64,000 nt of DNA from Paucidesulfovibrio gracilis DSM 16080 (GTDB lineage: Bacteria; Desulfobacterota; Desulfovibrionia; Desulfovibrionales; Desulfovibrionaceae). This document shows positions 26,212 to 35,569 of this stretch, one piece after another. Location: assembly GCF_900167125.1 (NCBI RefSeq), contig NZ_FUYC01000003.1, positions 124,001 to 188,000 on the forward strand, written 5' to 3'. Every line of letters begins with the position of its first letter. Within the stretch, counting starts at the first letter, position 1. The translations under genes and the position numbers were made by a program. The notes under the pieces were generated by a model. That model was not told the DNA's origin and did not search any database. It saw only the letters and a program-made list of their open reading frames with translations.

Positions 26212-28164
26212 GTGGATAGTTTTTACATTACCACGCCCATTTTTTATGTGAATGCAAAACCGCATCTGGGTCACGCATATACCGCCATCATTGCGGATGC
26301 CGTTACCCGCTTCCATAAGCTGATGGGGCGCGATACGTTTTTTCTGACCGGGACCGATGAGCACGGTGATAAGATTGTCAAAGCGGCCGAGGCCAATGGC
26401 GAAACGCCCAAGGAGTATGTGGACAAGATCAGCGCCCTGTTCCAGAACATGTGGCCGAATCTGAAGGTGGAAAACGACAAGTTTATCCGCACCACTGATC
26501 CGGAGCATATTAAAGTGGTCCAGGACGTGCTTCAGCGCGTGTATGACAAGGGCGATATTTATTTTGGCGAGTATGGCGGCCACTACTGCTTTGGGTGCGA
26601 ACGGTTCTACACGGAAAAAGAGTTGGTGGACGGCAAATGTCCCCAGCACGAAACCAAGCCGGAATACATCGCTGAAAAAAACTATTTCTTCAAAATGTCT
26701 CAATACCAGGGCTGGCTTCTGGATCATATCAAGAAGCATCCCGACTTCGTGCGGCCGGAACGCTACCGCAAGGAAGTGGTCAGCCTGCTGGAGTCGGGCG
26801 CTTTGGAGGATCTGTGCATTTCACGGCCCAAGAGTCGTTTGGAGTGGGGAATCGAACTGCCCTTTGACAAAGACTACGTGTGCTATGTCTGGTTTGATGC
26901 ACTGATCAACTATATTTCCGCGCTTGGCTGGCCTGAAGGTGACGGCGTCAAACGTTACTGGCCGGCAGTCAATCATTTGATTGCCAAGGATATTCTCAAG
27001 CCGCATGCTGTGTTCTGGCCCACCATGCTCAAGTCTGCGGGCATTGAGCCGTATCAGCATCTGAATGTTCATGGCTACTGGCTGATTAAGGACACCAAGA
27101 TGTCTAAGTCCCTGGGAAATGTCGTAGAACCCTTGGACATGATTAAGACATACGGTCTGAACGCTTTCCGCTATTTTCTGCTCCGGGAAATGAGTTTCGG
27201 CCAGGATGCCAGCTTTTCCGAGGAGGCACTTGTTGGGCGTCTCAACGCGGATTTGGCCAATGATCTTGGCAACCTGTTCAACCGCACCCTCTCAATGACC
27301 CATAAGTATTTCGATGGAGTGATCCCCGCTCCTGACGATGCTGAGGAGATAGAGGATGCGGAGATCAAAAAGTTGGGTCAAAAGGCCATGGAGACGTTTC
27401 AGGCGGAATTTGCGGAGATGCGTTTTGCCCGTGCGCTGGAAGGTCTCTGGGAGCTGGTACGCGGCTTGAATAAGTACATTGACACTGTGCAGCCGTGGGC
27501 GTTGTACAAGGAAAAAAAGCTCAAGCGGCTGGCTACGGTCATGTACGTGATGCTGGAAAATATGCGTAAAATCGCCGTGCATGTCTGGCCTGTCATGCCT
27601 GAGGCTGCGGTGAACATGCTACAGCAGCTTGGCGTTGATTTTGACCCGCAAAAGGTTGATATCTCGAAAGAAATGGACGTGTGGGGCTTGCTGGATACCG
27701 GCATTGCCGTGGCCGAGTCCTCCAATCTTTTCCCTCGGGTCGACTTGCCCAAAAACGATGTTCCGGGCGAGGGCGAGGGAACCAAAAAGCAGAAGAAAAC
27801 GTCGAAGTCCCCAAAGACTGAAGCGGTCTCTGAAGAATTTATTGCGTTTGAGGACTTCCAAAAGCTCGATTTGCGGGTTGGGACCGTCGTGGAAGTGGAA
27901 AAGCATCCTGATGCGGACAGGCTTTTGCTGGTGCGTGTGGATCTCGGTGAATCCGACGGTCCTCGGCAGGTTGTTGCCGGGCTTGCGGAGTTCTTTAAGC
28001 CGGAAGAATTGCAGGGTCGTCAGGTTGTGATGGTTGCCAATCTGAAGCCTCGAAAGCTTCGGAAACAGCTCTCACAGGGAATGATCCTGGCCGTAAAGAC
28101 CGAGAACGGGATGGAGTTGCTTACAGCCTCCGGCGAGGTTCCTGGTGGAAGTAAGGTGAGCTGA
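26212..28164 (+). CDS. metG: Methionyl-tRNA synthetase
   Basis: A 650-residue class I aminoacyl-tRNA synthetase. It has the HIGH-type motif near the start (HLGH), a zinc knuckle (CFGCERFYTEKELVDGKCP), the ATP-binding KMSKS (about residue 298) and a C-terminal tRNA-binding domain of EMAPII/Trbp111 type (about 545-650, KLDLRVGTVVEVEKHPDAD). It dimerises through that last domain in other bacteria. GTG 26212 follows AAGGAG at 6 bases and begins the conserved YITTPIFYVNA; the frame continues upstream without similarity. Confidence 0.97.
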   Translation: MDSFYITTPIFYVNAKPHLGHAYTAIIADAVTRFHKLMGRDTFFLTGTDEHGDKIVKAAEANGETPKEYVDKISALFQNMWPNLKVENDKFIRTTDPEHIKVVQDVLQRVYDKGDIYFGEYGGHYCFGCERFYTEKELVDGKCPQHETKPEYIAEKNYFFKMSQYQGWLLDHIKKHPDFVRPERYRKEVVSLLESGALEDLCISRPKSRLEWGIELPFDKDYVCYVWFDALINYISALGWPEGDGVKRYWPAVNHLIAKDILKPHAVFWPTMLKSAGIEPYQHLNVHGYWLIKDTKMSKSLGNVVEPLDMIKTYGLNAFRYFLLREMSFGQDASFSEEALVGRLNADLANDLGNLFNRTLSMTHKYFDGVIPAPDDAEEIEDAEIKKLGQKAMETFQAEFAEMRFARALEGLWELVRGLNKYIDTVQPWALYKEKKLKRLATVMYVMLENMRKIAVHVWPVMPEAAVNMLQQLGVDFDPQKVDISKEMDVWGLLDTGIAVAESSNLFPRVDLPKNDVPGEGEGTKKQKKTSKSPKTEAVSEEFIAFEDFQKLDLRVGTVVEVEKHPDADRLLLVRVDLGESDGPRQVVAGLAEFFKPEELQGRQVVMVANLKPRKLRKQLSQGMILAVKTENGMELLTASGEVPGGSKVS

Positions 28165-28210
28165 TCTTCAAATCACGGGCGGTTTGTCGCTTCGTACTTT
28201 GAACATGCAA

Positions 28211-28243
28211 CAGGCATCCGAAAGATCGGGTGCCTGTTTTTTT
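28211..28243 (+). terminator. Rho-independent terminator of metG
   Basis: An 11-bp stem (CAGGCATCCGA / TCGGGTGCCTG, one G-T pair) with a 4-base loop and seven T bases. From here to 28410 I see no gene. Confidence 0.85.
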
Positions 28244-28410
28244 GCAGAGAAGATTGCGGGACCGGTGTCTTCGAAAGAGTAGGGCTTCCGTTGGATGAAG
28301 AACAGGAGCCCGTATGAACGCTTGGTAAGGTATCGTATGGACGAGTGCGAGGATGAAACGAATTTGCGAAGGGGGAAAGCCTTGAACTACTTGAATTGCA
28401 ACGGTTTTAT

Positions 28411-28447
28411 AAAAAAAAGGCTGACAAGGAATTAATCCTTGTCAGCC
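28411..28447 (-). terminator. Terminator of tRNA-Asn
   Basis: A perfect 12-bp stem (GGCTGACAAGGA / TCCTTGTCAGCC). On the minus strand it is followed by eight T bases, so it ends the tRNA-Asn transcript. Confidence 0.85.
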
Positions 28448-28458
28448 TTTGATGTTTC

Positions 28459-28534
28459 TGGCTCCCCAGCACGGACTTGAACCGCGAACCTAGTGATTAA
28501 CAGTCACCCGCTCTGCCGATTGAGCTACTGGGGA
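28459..28534 (-). tRNA. tRNA-Asn(GTT)
   Basis: A 76-base cloverleaf with acceptor TCCCCAG/CTGGGGA, D-arm GCTC...GAGC, anticodon loop CTGTTAA (anticodon GTT), T-arm GGTTCAAG and encoded CCA (28459-28461). Confidence 0.97.
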
Positions 28535-28561
28535 ATGCGAATTGCGTCGTCGCGAGGTGAG

Positions 28562-28590
28562 TGTCTATCCAACCCAGGCGCATTGGTCAA
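28562..28590 (-). promoter_or_regulatory. Promoter of tRNA-Asn
   Basis: On the minus strand TTGACC and TAGACA are separated by 17 bases, about 28 bases upstream of the tRNA. The bases behind it (28591-28625) are T-rich on the plus strand and A-rich on the minus strand, a possible UP element. Confidence 0.7.
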
Positions 28591-28730
28591 GCGCTTTTTC
28601 TGTTTTTTTTAATTTTTTTTGATTAGCCCTTTGTCTGTCCGCGCTGCTTGACGCTTGCAGGGAATTGGAATAGTCATTTCCTTCTTGTGCCCATGGGCTT
28701 AAGAGACTTGAATTCACACGGGATATTACC

Positions 28731-30323
28731 TTGGCAAATAATAAGAAGAACAAGAAAATCAAGTTGCAGGCAGCCCCCGAACAGGCGGAACGCTTCATGC
28801 CTATGCTGGAGGCGTTGCGCAATCGGGACGAATACAATTCGGTCATCAAGACTCGGGTGGAAAAAGCCTGCGCTCTGCTGGAAAGCGGAGTCAGCCTTTA
28901 CCCGAATGATTTCTCCCGCGACACCTACATCCAGGATATCTGGGATGATTTTGCCGACGCGGAGGCCGAACAGCTCGAAACCCTGGATAAGACGTTCTCG
29001 GTGGCCGGGCGCATCATGGCGTGGCGCTCCTTCGGGAAGGTGACTTTCTTTCAGATCCAGGACCGAACCAGCCGTATTCAGGTCTACGCTGCCCGGGACG
29101 ACCTGGGAAGCGATGTCTACGGACTCTTCAAAAAGTCCGAAGTCGGCGACGTGGTGGGGGTTCGAGGAGCACTTTTTCGCACCAAAACCGGTGAGCTGAC
29201 CATTGCTGCGGATTACTTCCAGCTCATGAGCAAATCCTTGCGTCCATTGCCTGAAAAGTATCACGGACTGAAGGACGTGGAAATCCGGTATCGGCAGCGG
29301 TACGTGGATCTGATCGTGACAAAGCGAACCCGGGAAATTTTTCAAAAGCGGACACAGATTGTCCGTTCGCTGCGAAACTACATGGACTCCAGGGGGTTCA
29401 TGGAAGTCGAAACGCCCATGATGCAGCCCATTCCTGGTGGAGCCACTGCCAAGCCCTTTGAGACGCATCATAATGCCATGGACATGAAGTTGTACATGCG
29501 CATTGCCCCTGAGCTGTACCTCAAGCGCCTGGTGGTCGGCGGCTTTGAGCAGGTGTACGAGATCAACAGAAACTTCCGCAACGAAGGCATTTCCACGCAG
29601 CATAATCCTGAGTTCACCATGATGGAATTCTACTGGGCATACGCCACGTTTGAAGACCTCATGGATCTGACGGAGGATATGTTCGCCAAGGTCGCCCGCG
29701 AGGTATGCGGCTCCAGCGTCATTGAGTACCAAGGGCAGACCGTTGACTTAACTCCCGGCAAATGGGTCCGCATGACCTTCCATGACTCGTTGGAGAAGAT
29801 CGGGGGAGTTGCCCCTGAAGTCTATACCGACTATGAGCAGTGTAGGGCGCTCGTCAAGCAGAAGGGCGAGAAGGTCGTAGAAGGGGAAAAGCTGGGAAAA
29901 CTACAGGCCAAGCTGTTCGATATTCTGGTTGAACCCAATCTTGTTCAACCGCATTTCATCTATCATTATCCTACGGATATCTCTCCTCTGTCACGGCGTA
30001 ACGAGCAGAATCCGGATCTTACGGATCGCTTCGAACTGTTCATGACCGGACGGGAAATGGCGAATGCCTTTTCCGAACTTAACGATCCTCTGGATCAACG
30101 AGAGCGGTTTGAGGAACAGGTCCGGGAAAAGGATGCCGGTGACGAAGAGGCGCATTTTATGGACGAGGATTATGTCCGGGCGCTTGAGTACGGCATGCCT
30201 CCGGCAGCGGGGCAGGGAGTCGGAATCGACCGCCTGGTGATGCTGCTTACGGACAGTGCTTCCATCCGTGAGGTGATCCTTTTCCCGCTGCTCCGGCCTG
30301 AGGCGGCCACAGGAGGGGCATGA
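28731..30323 (+). CDS. lysS: Lysyl-tRNA synthetase (class II)
   Basis: A 530-residue class II synthetase. An OB-fold anticodon-binding domain (about 80-180, TFSVAGRIMAWRSFGK) is followed by the catalytic domain with motif 1 (GFMEVETPMM), motif 2 (RNFRNEGISTQHNPEFT) and motif 3 (GVGIDRLVMLL). The start is TTG 28731; no ATG is nearby and the basic lysine-rich N-terminus fits the family. The lolC start overlaps its stop by 4 bases, which places lysS at the head of the envelope operon. Confidence 0.97.
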   Translation: MANNKKNKKIKLQAAPEQAERFMPMLEALRNRDEYNSVIKTRVEKACALLESGVSLYPNDFSRDTYIQDIWDDFADAEAEQLETLDKTFSVAGRIMAWRSFGKVTFFQIQDRTSRIQVYAARDDLGSDVYGLFKKSEVGDVVGVRGALFRTKTGELTIAADYFQLMSKSLRPLPEKYHGLKDVEIRYRQRYVDLIVTKRTREIFQKRTQIVRSLRNYMDSRGFMEVETPMMQPIPGGATAKPFETHHNAMDMKLYMRIAPELYLKRLVVGGFEQVYEINRNFRNEGISTQHNPEFTMMEFYWAYATFEDLMDLTEDMFAKVAREVCGSSVIEYQGQTVDLTPGKWVRMTFHDSLEKIGGVAPEVYTDYEQCRALVKQKGEKVVEGEKLGKLQAKLFDILVEPNLVQPHFIYHYPTDISPLSRRNEQNPDLTDRFELFMTGREMANAFSELNDPLDQRERFEEQVREKDAGDEEAHFMDEDYVRALEYGMPPAAGQGVGIDRLVMLLTDSASIREVILFPLLRPEAATGGA

Positions 30324-31552
30324 GTCTCGAGTCCTTTGTCGCGGTCCGATATCTCTTCGCCCTGCGTCGCCAGTCCTTTATCTCGGTAATTTCTCTGTTT
30401 GCCGTTTGCGGGGTTGCTCTCGGGGTGGCCGCCTTGATCGTCGTTCTCGGCGTGATGAACGGATTCAGCAAGGATCTTCAATCCAAGATACTCGGTGTCA
30501 ATGCCGATATCGTCGTGGGGGGCGGGCTTGGCGGAGTTCGCGACCAAGATTTGCTGCAACAGCGACTCGGCGAGGTTCCCGAAGTACGCGGAGTGACCCC
30601 CTTCCTCTATTCCGAGGTTATGCTTTCCGCGCCCGGTGGAGGGGTCAAAGGACTGGCTCTGCGCGGCATTGATCCCGATACAGCCGGAGATGTGCTCAGT
30701 CTGGAGCGGGACATGGTCTATGGCAACCTTGCCGCGCTGCATACGCAAGACGACATCCCGGGGTTGGTCGTGGGGTCGCAGTTGGCAGATCGCTTTGGTC
30801 TGTGGAATGGGGCTACGGTATATCTTCTTTCGCCCAGCGGAATGCAAACAGCCGCCGGGTATTCTCCAAAAATGCTCCCCTTTCGTGTCGTGGGGGTTTT
30901 CCGCACAGGACTGTATGAATACGATACGTCCGTTGCTTATTCAACCATCCCAGCCACGCAGGAATTGTTGGGATACCCTGAGGGCATCATTTCCGGCCTG
31001 GAAATCAAGGTCGAGGATGTGTACCGCGCTGGAGATGTGGCCGGGCAGATTCGTGCCGTTCTTGGGGACGCCCCGCTTGACGTCGAGACCTGGCAGGACA
31101 TGAATGCCAACCTTTTTGCCGCGCTAAAACTGGAAAAGACCGCCATGTTCATCATTCTCGCAATGATCGTTCTGGTCGGGTCTTTTTCCATTGTCACAAC
31201 ACTGGTCATGCTTGTTATGCAAAAGACCAAGGACATTGCCATACTCATGTCCATGGGGGCACAGATCCGTAGCATCCGAAAGATATTTATGCTCCAGGGC
31301 ACGTTGATAGGTGCCGTCGGTACATTGATTGGGTATAGCATCGGGATACCCGTTGCACTGTTGTTGAAGAAGTATCAATTTATCGAGTTGCCACAGAATG
31401 TGTATCCCGTGGATTACCTCCCTGTCCGGCTTGAGGCCTTTGACCTAACCTGTATCGGTGTAGCAGCTTTTTTGCTGTGCTTTCTGGCGACCATTTACCC
31501 AGCCTGGAGGGCGGCACAGCTTCGCCCGGCGGATGCCTTGCGTTATGAGTAA
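30320..31552 (+). CDS. lolC: Lipoprotein-releasing ABC transporter permease
   Basis: A 410-residue inner-membrane protein of the LolC/LolE (FtsX-like) family. It has one membrane helix near residues 20-48, a large periplasmic domain and three helices in the last third (about 272-300, 320-345, 367-390). With LolD it extracts lipoproteins from the inner membrane and hands them to LolA. Only one permease gene is present, so a homodimer (LolF-like) is likely. ATGA overlap with lysS. Confidence 0.93.
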   Translation: MSLESFVAVRYLFALRRQSFISVISLFAVCGVALGVAALIVVLGVMNGFSKDLQSKILGVNADIVVGGGLGGVRDQDLLQQRLGEVPEVRGVTPFLYSEVMLSAPGGGVKGLALRGIDPDTAGDVLSLERDMVYGNLAALHTQDDIPGLVVGSQLADRFGLWNGATVYLLSPSGMQTAAGYSPKMLPFRVVGVFRTGLYEYDTSVAYSTIPATQELLGYPEGIISGLEIKVEDVYRAGDVAGQIRAVLGDAPLDVETWQDMNANLFAALKLEKTAMFIILAMIVLVGSFSIVTTLVMLVMQKTKDIAILMSMGAQIRSIRKIFMLQGTLIGAVGTLIGYSIGIPVALLLKKYQFIELPQNVYPVDYLPVRLEAFDLTCIGVAAFLLCFLATIYPAWRAAQLRPADALRYE

Positions 31553-32231
31553 CAAGGAGTTATACCAACTGACCAATGTGGGGAAGACGTTTCAGGGACC
31601 CACAGAGAAGATCGAGATACTGCGTGGGGTGAATCTGAGCGTGGCAGAGGGGGAGTCCGTGGCCGTGCTCGGAGCCTCCGGGTCGGGGAAGAGCACCTTA
31701 TTGCATATTCTCGGAACCTTGGATTCAGCTACAAAAGGTGATATACGCTTTGCAGGGCGTGACTTGAACAGCCTGTCCCAGGGATTCAAGGCTGTATTGC
31801 GGAACAAGGAAATCGGTTTTATCTTTCAGTTTCACTATCTCCTTCCGGAGTTCAATACATTGGAAAACGTCGCCATGCCCGCAATTATAGGTGGACACTC
31901 CCGTCAAAAGGCCATGGAAATGGCTGATGAGGCTGTGGGGATGGTCGGCTTGGGGAAACGAAAAGATTTTAAAGTGACGACCCTCTCGGGCGGCGAACGT
32001 CAGCGTGCCGCCATTGCAAGGGCGATATTGCTTCGCCCGCGCGTTGTCCTGGCGGACGAACCAACTGGAAATCTGGACGAACGAAATGGTCGAACCATCG
32101 CGGAAGTGCTGGCCGCGTTGAATGCAGAACTGGGAATGACTCTGGTGGTGGTGACGCACAATGCGGATTTGGCCGACAGCATGTCACGTCGGCTGGAGCT
32201 TCGCGCAGGAGAATTGTATGCCCAATCGTAG
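31545..32231 (+). CDS. lolD: Lipoprotein-releasing ABC transporter ATPase
   Basis: A 228-residue ABC ATPase with Walker A GASGSGKST, Q-loop FQFHYLLPEF, signature LSGGERQR, Walker B VVLADEP and the switch histidine in VVVTHN. LolD powers lipoprotein release. The ATG at 31545 overlaps the lolC stop, indicating coupled translation; an upstream in-frame start at 31533 is less likely. The bamA start lies inside its last codons. Confidence 0.95.
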   Translation: MSNKELYQLTNVGKTFQGPTEKIEILRGVNLSVAEGESVAVLGASGSGKSTLLHILGTLDSATKGDIRFAGRDLNSLSQGFKAVLRNKEIGFIFQFHYLLPEFNTLENVAMPAIIGGHSRQKAMEMADEAVGMVGLGKRKDFKVTTLSGGERQRAAIARAILLRPRVVLADEPTGNLDERNGRTIAEVLAALNAELGMTLVVVTHNADLADSMSRRLELRAGELYAQS

Positions 32232-34929
32232 ACGCTGCCTCGCCCTGCTTGCGACGGTATTTTTTTTGATGTTGAACGGTGGGTCCGCATGGGCCCAGAC
32301 GAGTGCCGCGCCCAAGGTGGCGGTGCTTCCGTTTGAGGTGAACGCAGGCGACGACCTTGTGTATCTTGAGGACAGCCTCCCCGATCTTTTGTCGGACCGA
32401 CTCAATGAAGCCGGATTTGACGTGGTTGCTCCTGACGAAGTGCGGCGCATCGTCGATGAACTGGGCGTGGATGTCTTGGACTTGGCCAAAGCCCGAGAGA
32501 TCGCATTGATGACCGGGGCCGGCTATGCTCTGTACGGATCCTTTTCCCAGTTGGGGGAAACGCTGAGTATGGAGTCCCGTCTGGTGGATGCCTTTGACAA
32601 GGAAAAGGCCACTCCCATCTACGCTGAGACGGAAGGCATCATCAATCTTTTGCCCTTGGTCGATGACGTAGTGGCTCAGTCCCGCAAGGTGATGCTTAAC
32701 CAGCAACCCATTGCGGTGATCGACGTAGAAGGCACCAAAGTGCTTGATCCTGAAGTGGTTCTCATGCGCCTGCGTATCAATAAGGGCGACACCTACGAGC
32801 CGTCTCTCATTGATGGTGAGTTAAAAAATATTTATGAACTTGGTTACTTTGATGACGTAGACGTGATTGTTTCCGATGTTACCGGAGGCAAGAAGGTATT
32901 GTTCCGCGTGGTCGAAAAGCCAAGGATTCAAGCCTTGAGCGTGGTTGGTGCCGATGAGCTGGACGAAGATGACCTGCTTGAGGCCGTGGCGACGAAAAAA
33001 GGTGCCGTGTTGAACCTGCGGGTTTTACGTGACGATATGAATACCATCCGGGCCATGTACCGCACGGAAGGGTATTATAAAACCAAGGTTTCGTACGAAG
33101 TGGAGGGGGGCGAGACAGGACAGGCCCGCCTTAATTTTGTGGTGGAAGAGGGGCCAAAGCTTTACATTGAGGAAATTGTTCTGGATGGTGCTGAGCAGGT
33201 GGATCCGGACGATTTGAAAGATGAGCTGGCTCTTTCCGAGAGTGGCATCCTTACGTGGTTCAGCTCCTCCGATGTGCTCAATGAAGAGCTTCTGGAGCGT
33301 GATTCTTCCGCTATCAAAGCCTACTATGCCAACCGCGGGTTTATGGATGTCCAAGTCGGACGACCTGAAGTGGACTTTCTGGACGACGGTATTCGGGTGA
33401 CTTTCCGCATTAAGGAAGGCACACGATTGAAAATCGGCAACATCCAGTACAAAGGCGATTTGATCGCCTCTCCTGAAGAGTTGGATGAGGCCATTGCCCT
33501 GGACGAGGTCCGGGCGGAAGAGCAATTCATGAACGCATCCACTGTCAGAGAGGATGTTGAAGCTCTCACGGCCCTGTACAGCAATAAGGGATATGCCTAT
33601 GCTGATGTCGGCGTTCAGTTCGCCAAGTCGTCAGAAGACACCCTGGATGTTGTATACACGCTTGCTAAACATCAAAAAGTCCATATTCGCCGTGTGTTGC
33701 TTGAGGGCAATTCCGAGACACGCGATAATGTGATTTTACGTGAGATGCGTCTTTCCGACGGCGACACGTTCAGCGCCGAAGCGCTGGAAAATTCTGTGGC
33801 TGCGTTGGAAGGCCTTGGATATTTTGAGGGGGTGGATGTCGAACCCATTCCTACTGGAGATCCGGACGAGATGGATCTCAAGGTTCGCGTTAAAGAGGGA
33901 CCGACAGGCCAGATCGGCGGCGGCTTCGGCTTCTCGTCCAGCGGCGGCTTCTTCGTTGCTGGCTCAATTCAGGAAAACAACCTGTTCGGCAAGGGGTACC
34001 ATCTCAACCTGTATGGTAGCTATGGCGGCGATTCCAATGAATTTGGGCTGACGTTTGTTGATCCCCATTACGATGATCAAAAATGGGGCTATTCGCTCGG
34101 CGTCAACCGGTCCGTGGACGCTTATGATGAATACGACATGCGTGACCTGAGCTTCAGCGCTGCCTTGTTGTACCCCCTTGGAGACCATACAAGCTCCAAA
34201 TTCTCCTACACGGCCAGCTTCTACCATATCTATGACGTAGAGGAGACGGCTTCCGACACGATTAAGGATGAGGAAGGTGAGCATCTGTTGAGTGCCGTGA
34301 CGGCTTTGTTGGCACGGTCACATCTCAAGAAGAATTCCTTCTTCGTCTCTGAAGGGACGGCGCAAAGCCTCAGCGTTACCTATGCGGGTGACTTTCTTGG
34401 CGGTGATGACAACTTCATCAAGTATCTCTATGACATCGATCATTATGAGCCGCTGTTTTGGAATTTGTCCTTGCGTGCGCATGGAAATGTCGCCTACATG
34501 CATGAAAACTTTAGCGGCGATGACCTGCCTATGGCACAGAAATTCCGTCTCGGCGGCATTGGGTCCGTGCGAGGGTACGCAAGCCGCAAAATCTCGCCGC
34601 GTGATGAGGATGATGAAGCCGTCGGTGGTGACAAGGCGCTTTATTCCAACATTGAATTGATGTGCCCCTTGAGCAAAGAATACGGTATTCTCGGCATCAT
34701 GTTCTTCGATGTCGGTGGAGTGTGGGATGATGACCAGATGCTCTTTGACGATGACCTCGACAGTGCTGAAGGTGACGCTCCCTCATTTGGACTCTATAAG
34801 AGTGTGGGGCTTGGTGGGCGCTGGAATTCGCCCATGGGACCCTTGGAGGTCTATTGGGGCTACGGTCTCGACGACCTGAAGGACAGCGCCAGCAACCGGC
34901 TTGAATTCCGGATGGGACAGTCTTTCTAA
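32218..34929 (+). CDS. bamA: Outer membrane assembly factor BamA with extra N-terminal domain
   Basis: A 903-residue outer-membrane protein. After a signal peptide (ending AWA) come about 130 residues (35-165) that do not look like POTRA but like an alpha/beta module found in TolB-N or LpoB/CsgG-type proteins (KVAVLPFEVNAGDD). POTRA repeats follow (about 175-560), then the Omp85 barrel with VRGYASR (L6 loop, VRGF/Y type) and a C-terminal aromatic FRMGQSF. It folds beta-barrels into the outer membrane. It overlaps lolD and is followed by skp. Confidence 0.95.
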   Translation: MPNRRRCLALLATVFFLMLNGGSAWAQTSAAPKVAVLPFEVNAGDDLVYLEDSLPDLLSDRLNEAGFDVVAPDEVRRIVDELGVDVLDLAKAREIALMTGAGYALYGSFSQLGETLSMESRLVDAFDKEKATPIYAETEGIINLLPLVDDVVAQSRKVMLNQQPIAVIDVEGTKVLDPEVVLMRLRINKGDTYEPSLIDGELKNIYELGYFDDVDVIVSDVTGGKKVLFRVVEKPRIQALSVVGADELDEDDLLEAVATKKGAVLNLRVLRDDMNTIRAMYRTEGYYKTKVSYEVEGGETGQARLNFVVEEGPKLYIEEIVLDGAEQVDPDDLKDELALSESGILTWFSSSDVLNEELLERDSSAIKAYYANRGFMDVQVGRPEVDFLDDGIRVTFRIKEGTRLKIGNIQYKGDLIASPEELDEAIALDEVRAEEQFMNASTVREDVEALTALYSNKGYAYADVGVQFAKSSEDTLDVVYTLAKHQKVHIRRVLLEGNSETRDNVILREMRLSDGDTFSAEALENSVAALEGLGYFEGVDVEPIPTGDPDEMDLKVRVKEGPTGQIGGGFGFSSSGGFFVAGSIQENNLFGKGYHLNLYGSYGGDSNEFGLTFVDPHYDDQKWGYSLGVNRSVDAYDEYDMRDLSFSAALLYPLGDHTSSKFSYTASFYHIYDVEETASDTIKDEEGEHLLSAVTALLARSHLKKNSFFVSEGTAQSLSVTYAGDFLGGDDNFIKYLYDIDHYEPLFWNLSLRAHGNVAYMHENFSGDDLPMAQKFRLGGIGSVRGYASRKISPRDEDDEAVGGDKALYSNIELMCPLSKEYGILGIMFFDVGGVWDDDQMLFDDDLDSAEGDAPSFGLYKSVGLGGRWNSPMGPLEVYWGYGLDDLKDSASNRLEFRMGQSF

Positions 34930-35038
34930 CTCATTATTGTGTGTGGAATATCCTCGTTGTGCGTCGCTGTTGCAGTGGGGAAGGGACGGTTGTGTGCCGT
35001 TGAAATCAGCTGAAAAGTAATGGCCAAAGGAGATACGA

Positions 35039-35566
35039 ATGAAAAAAGTACTGTTTCTCGCAATGATCTTCGCCATTGTTCTGCAGGCGCCTGCCTTTGC
35101 CGCAGACTTGAAGGTTGCTGTTATCCATATGGAACGTCTGAAGAAAACTTCGGAGCCGGGCAAGTACATTGCTGAAGAGCTGAAGAAGAAGCTGGACCCC
35201 ATGGTTAAGGAACGCCAGCAGCTTGAGGAAGAGCTGAAACGCCTTTCCGAAGAATTTAAAAACAAGAGTGCCGCTTATTCCTTGGACACCAAGCGTGAAA
35301 AAGAACTGGAGCTGAAGCGGAAGTTCCGTGATCTGGAAGATCTTCGCCGCGACCTCCAGCAAAAAGCCATTGCTGAAGATAAGACCATGTCCGCTCCTGT
35401 GTTGGAGCTGATGCAGCAGACTGCCCAGAAGTACATTGAGGAACACGGGTATGATCTGGTGTTTGAATTCCAGCAAAGCGGCTTGCTCTATCTGGACAAG
35501 GAACTCGATATTACGGAGCCTCTGATCGAAGAGGTTAACAAGGCCTGGAAGGCTCAAGGCCACTAA
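35039..35566 (+). CDS. skp: Periplasmic chaperone Skp (OmpH family)
   Basis: A 175-residue protein with a signal peptide cut after PAFA, then a short beta element and a long coiled coil (about residues 50-130, rich in Glu, Lys and Leu). Skp trimers hold unfolded outer-membrane proteins on their way to BamA. AAAGGAG precedes the ATG. bamA-skp-lpxD is a widely conserved order. Confidence 0.93.
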   Translation: MKKVLFLAMIFAIVLQAPAFAADLKVAVIHMERLKKTSEPGKYIAEELKKKLDPMVKERQQLEEELKRLSEEFKNKSAAYSLDTKREKELELKRKFRDLEDLRRDLQQKAIAEDKTMSAPVLELMQQTAQKYIEEHGYDLVFEFQQSGLLYLDKELDITEPLIEEVNKAWKAQGH

Positions 35567-35569
35567 AAT

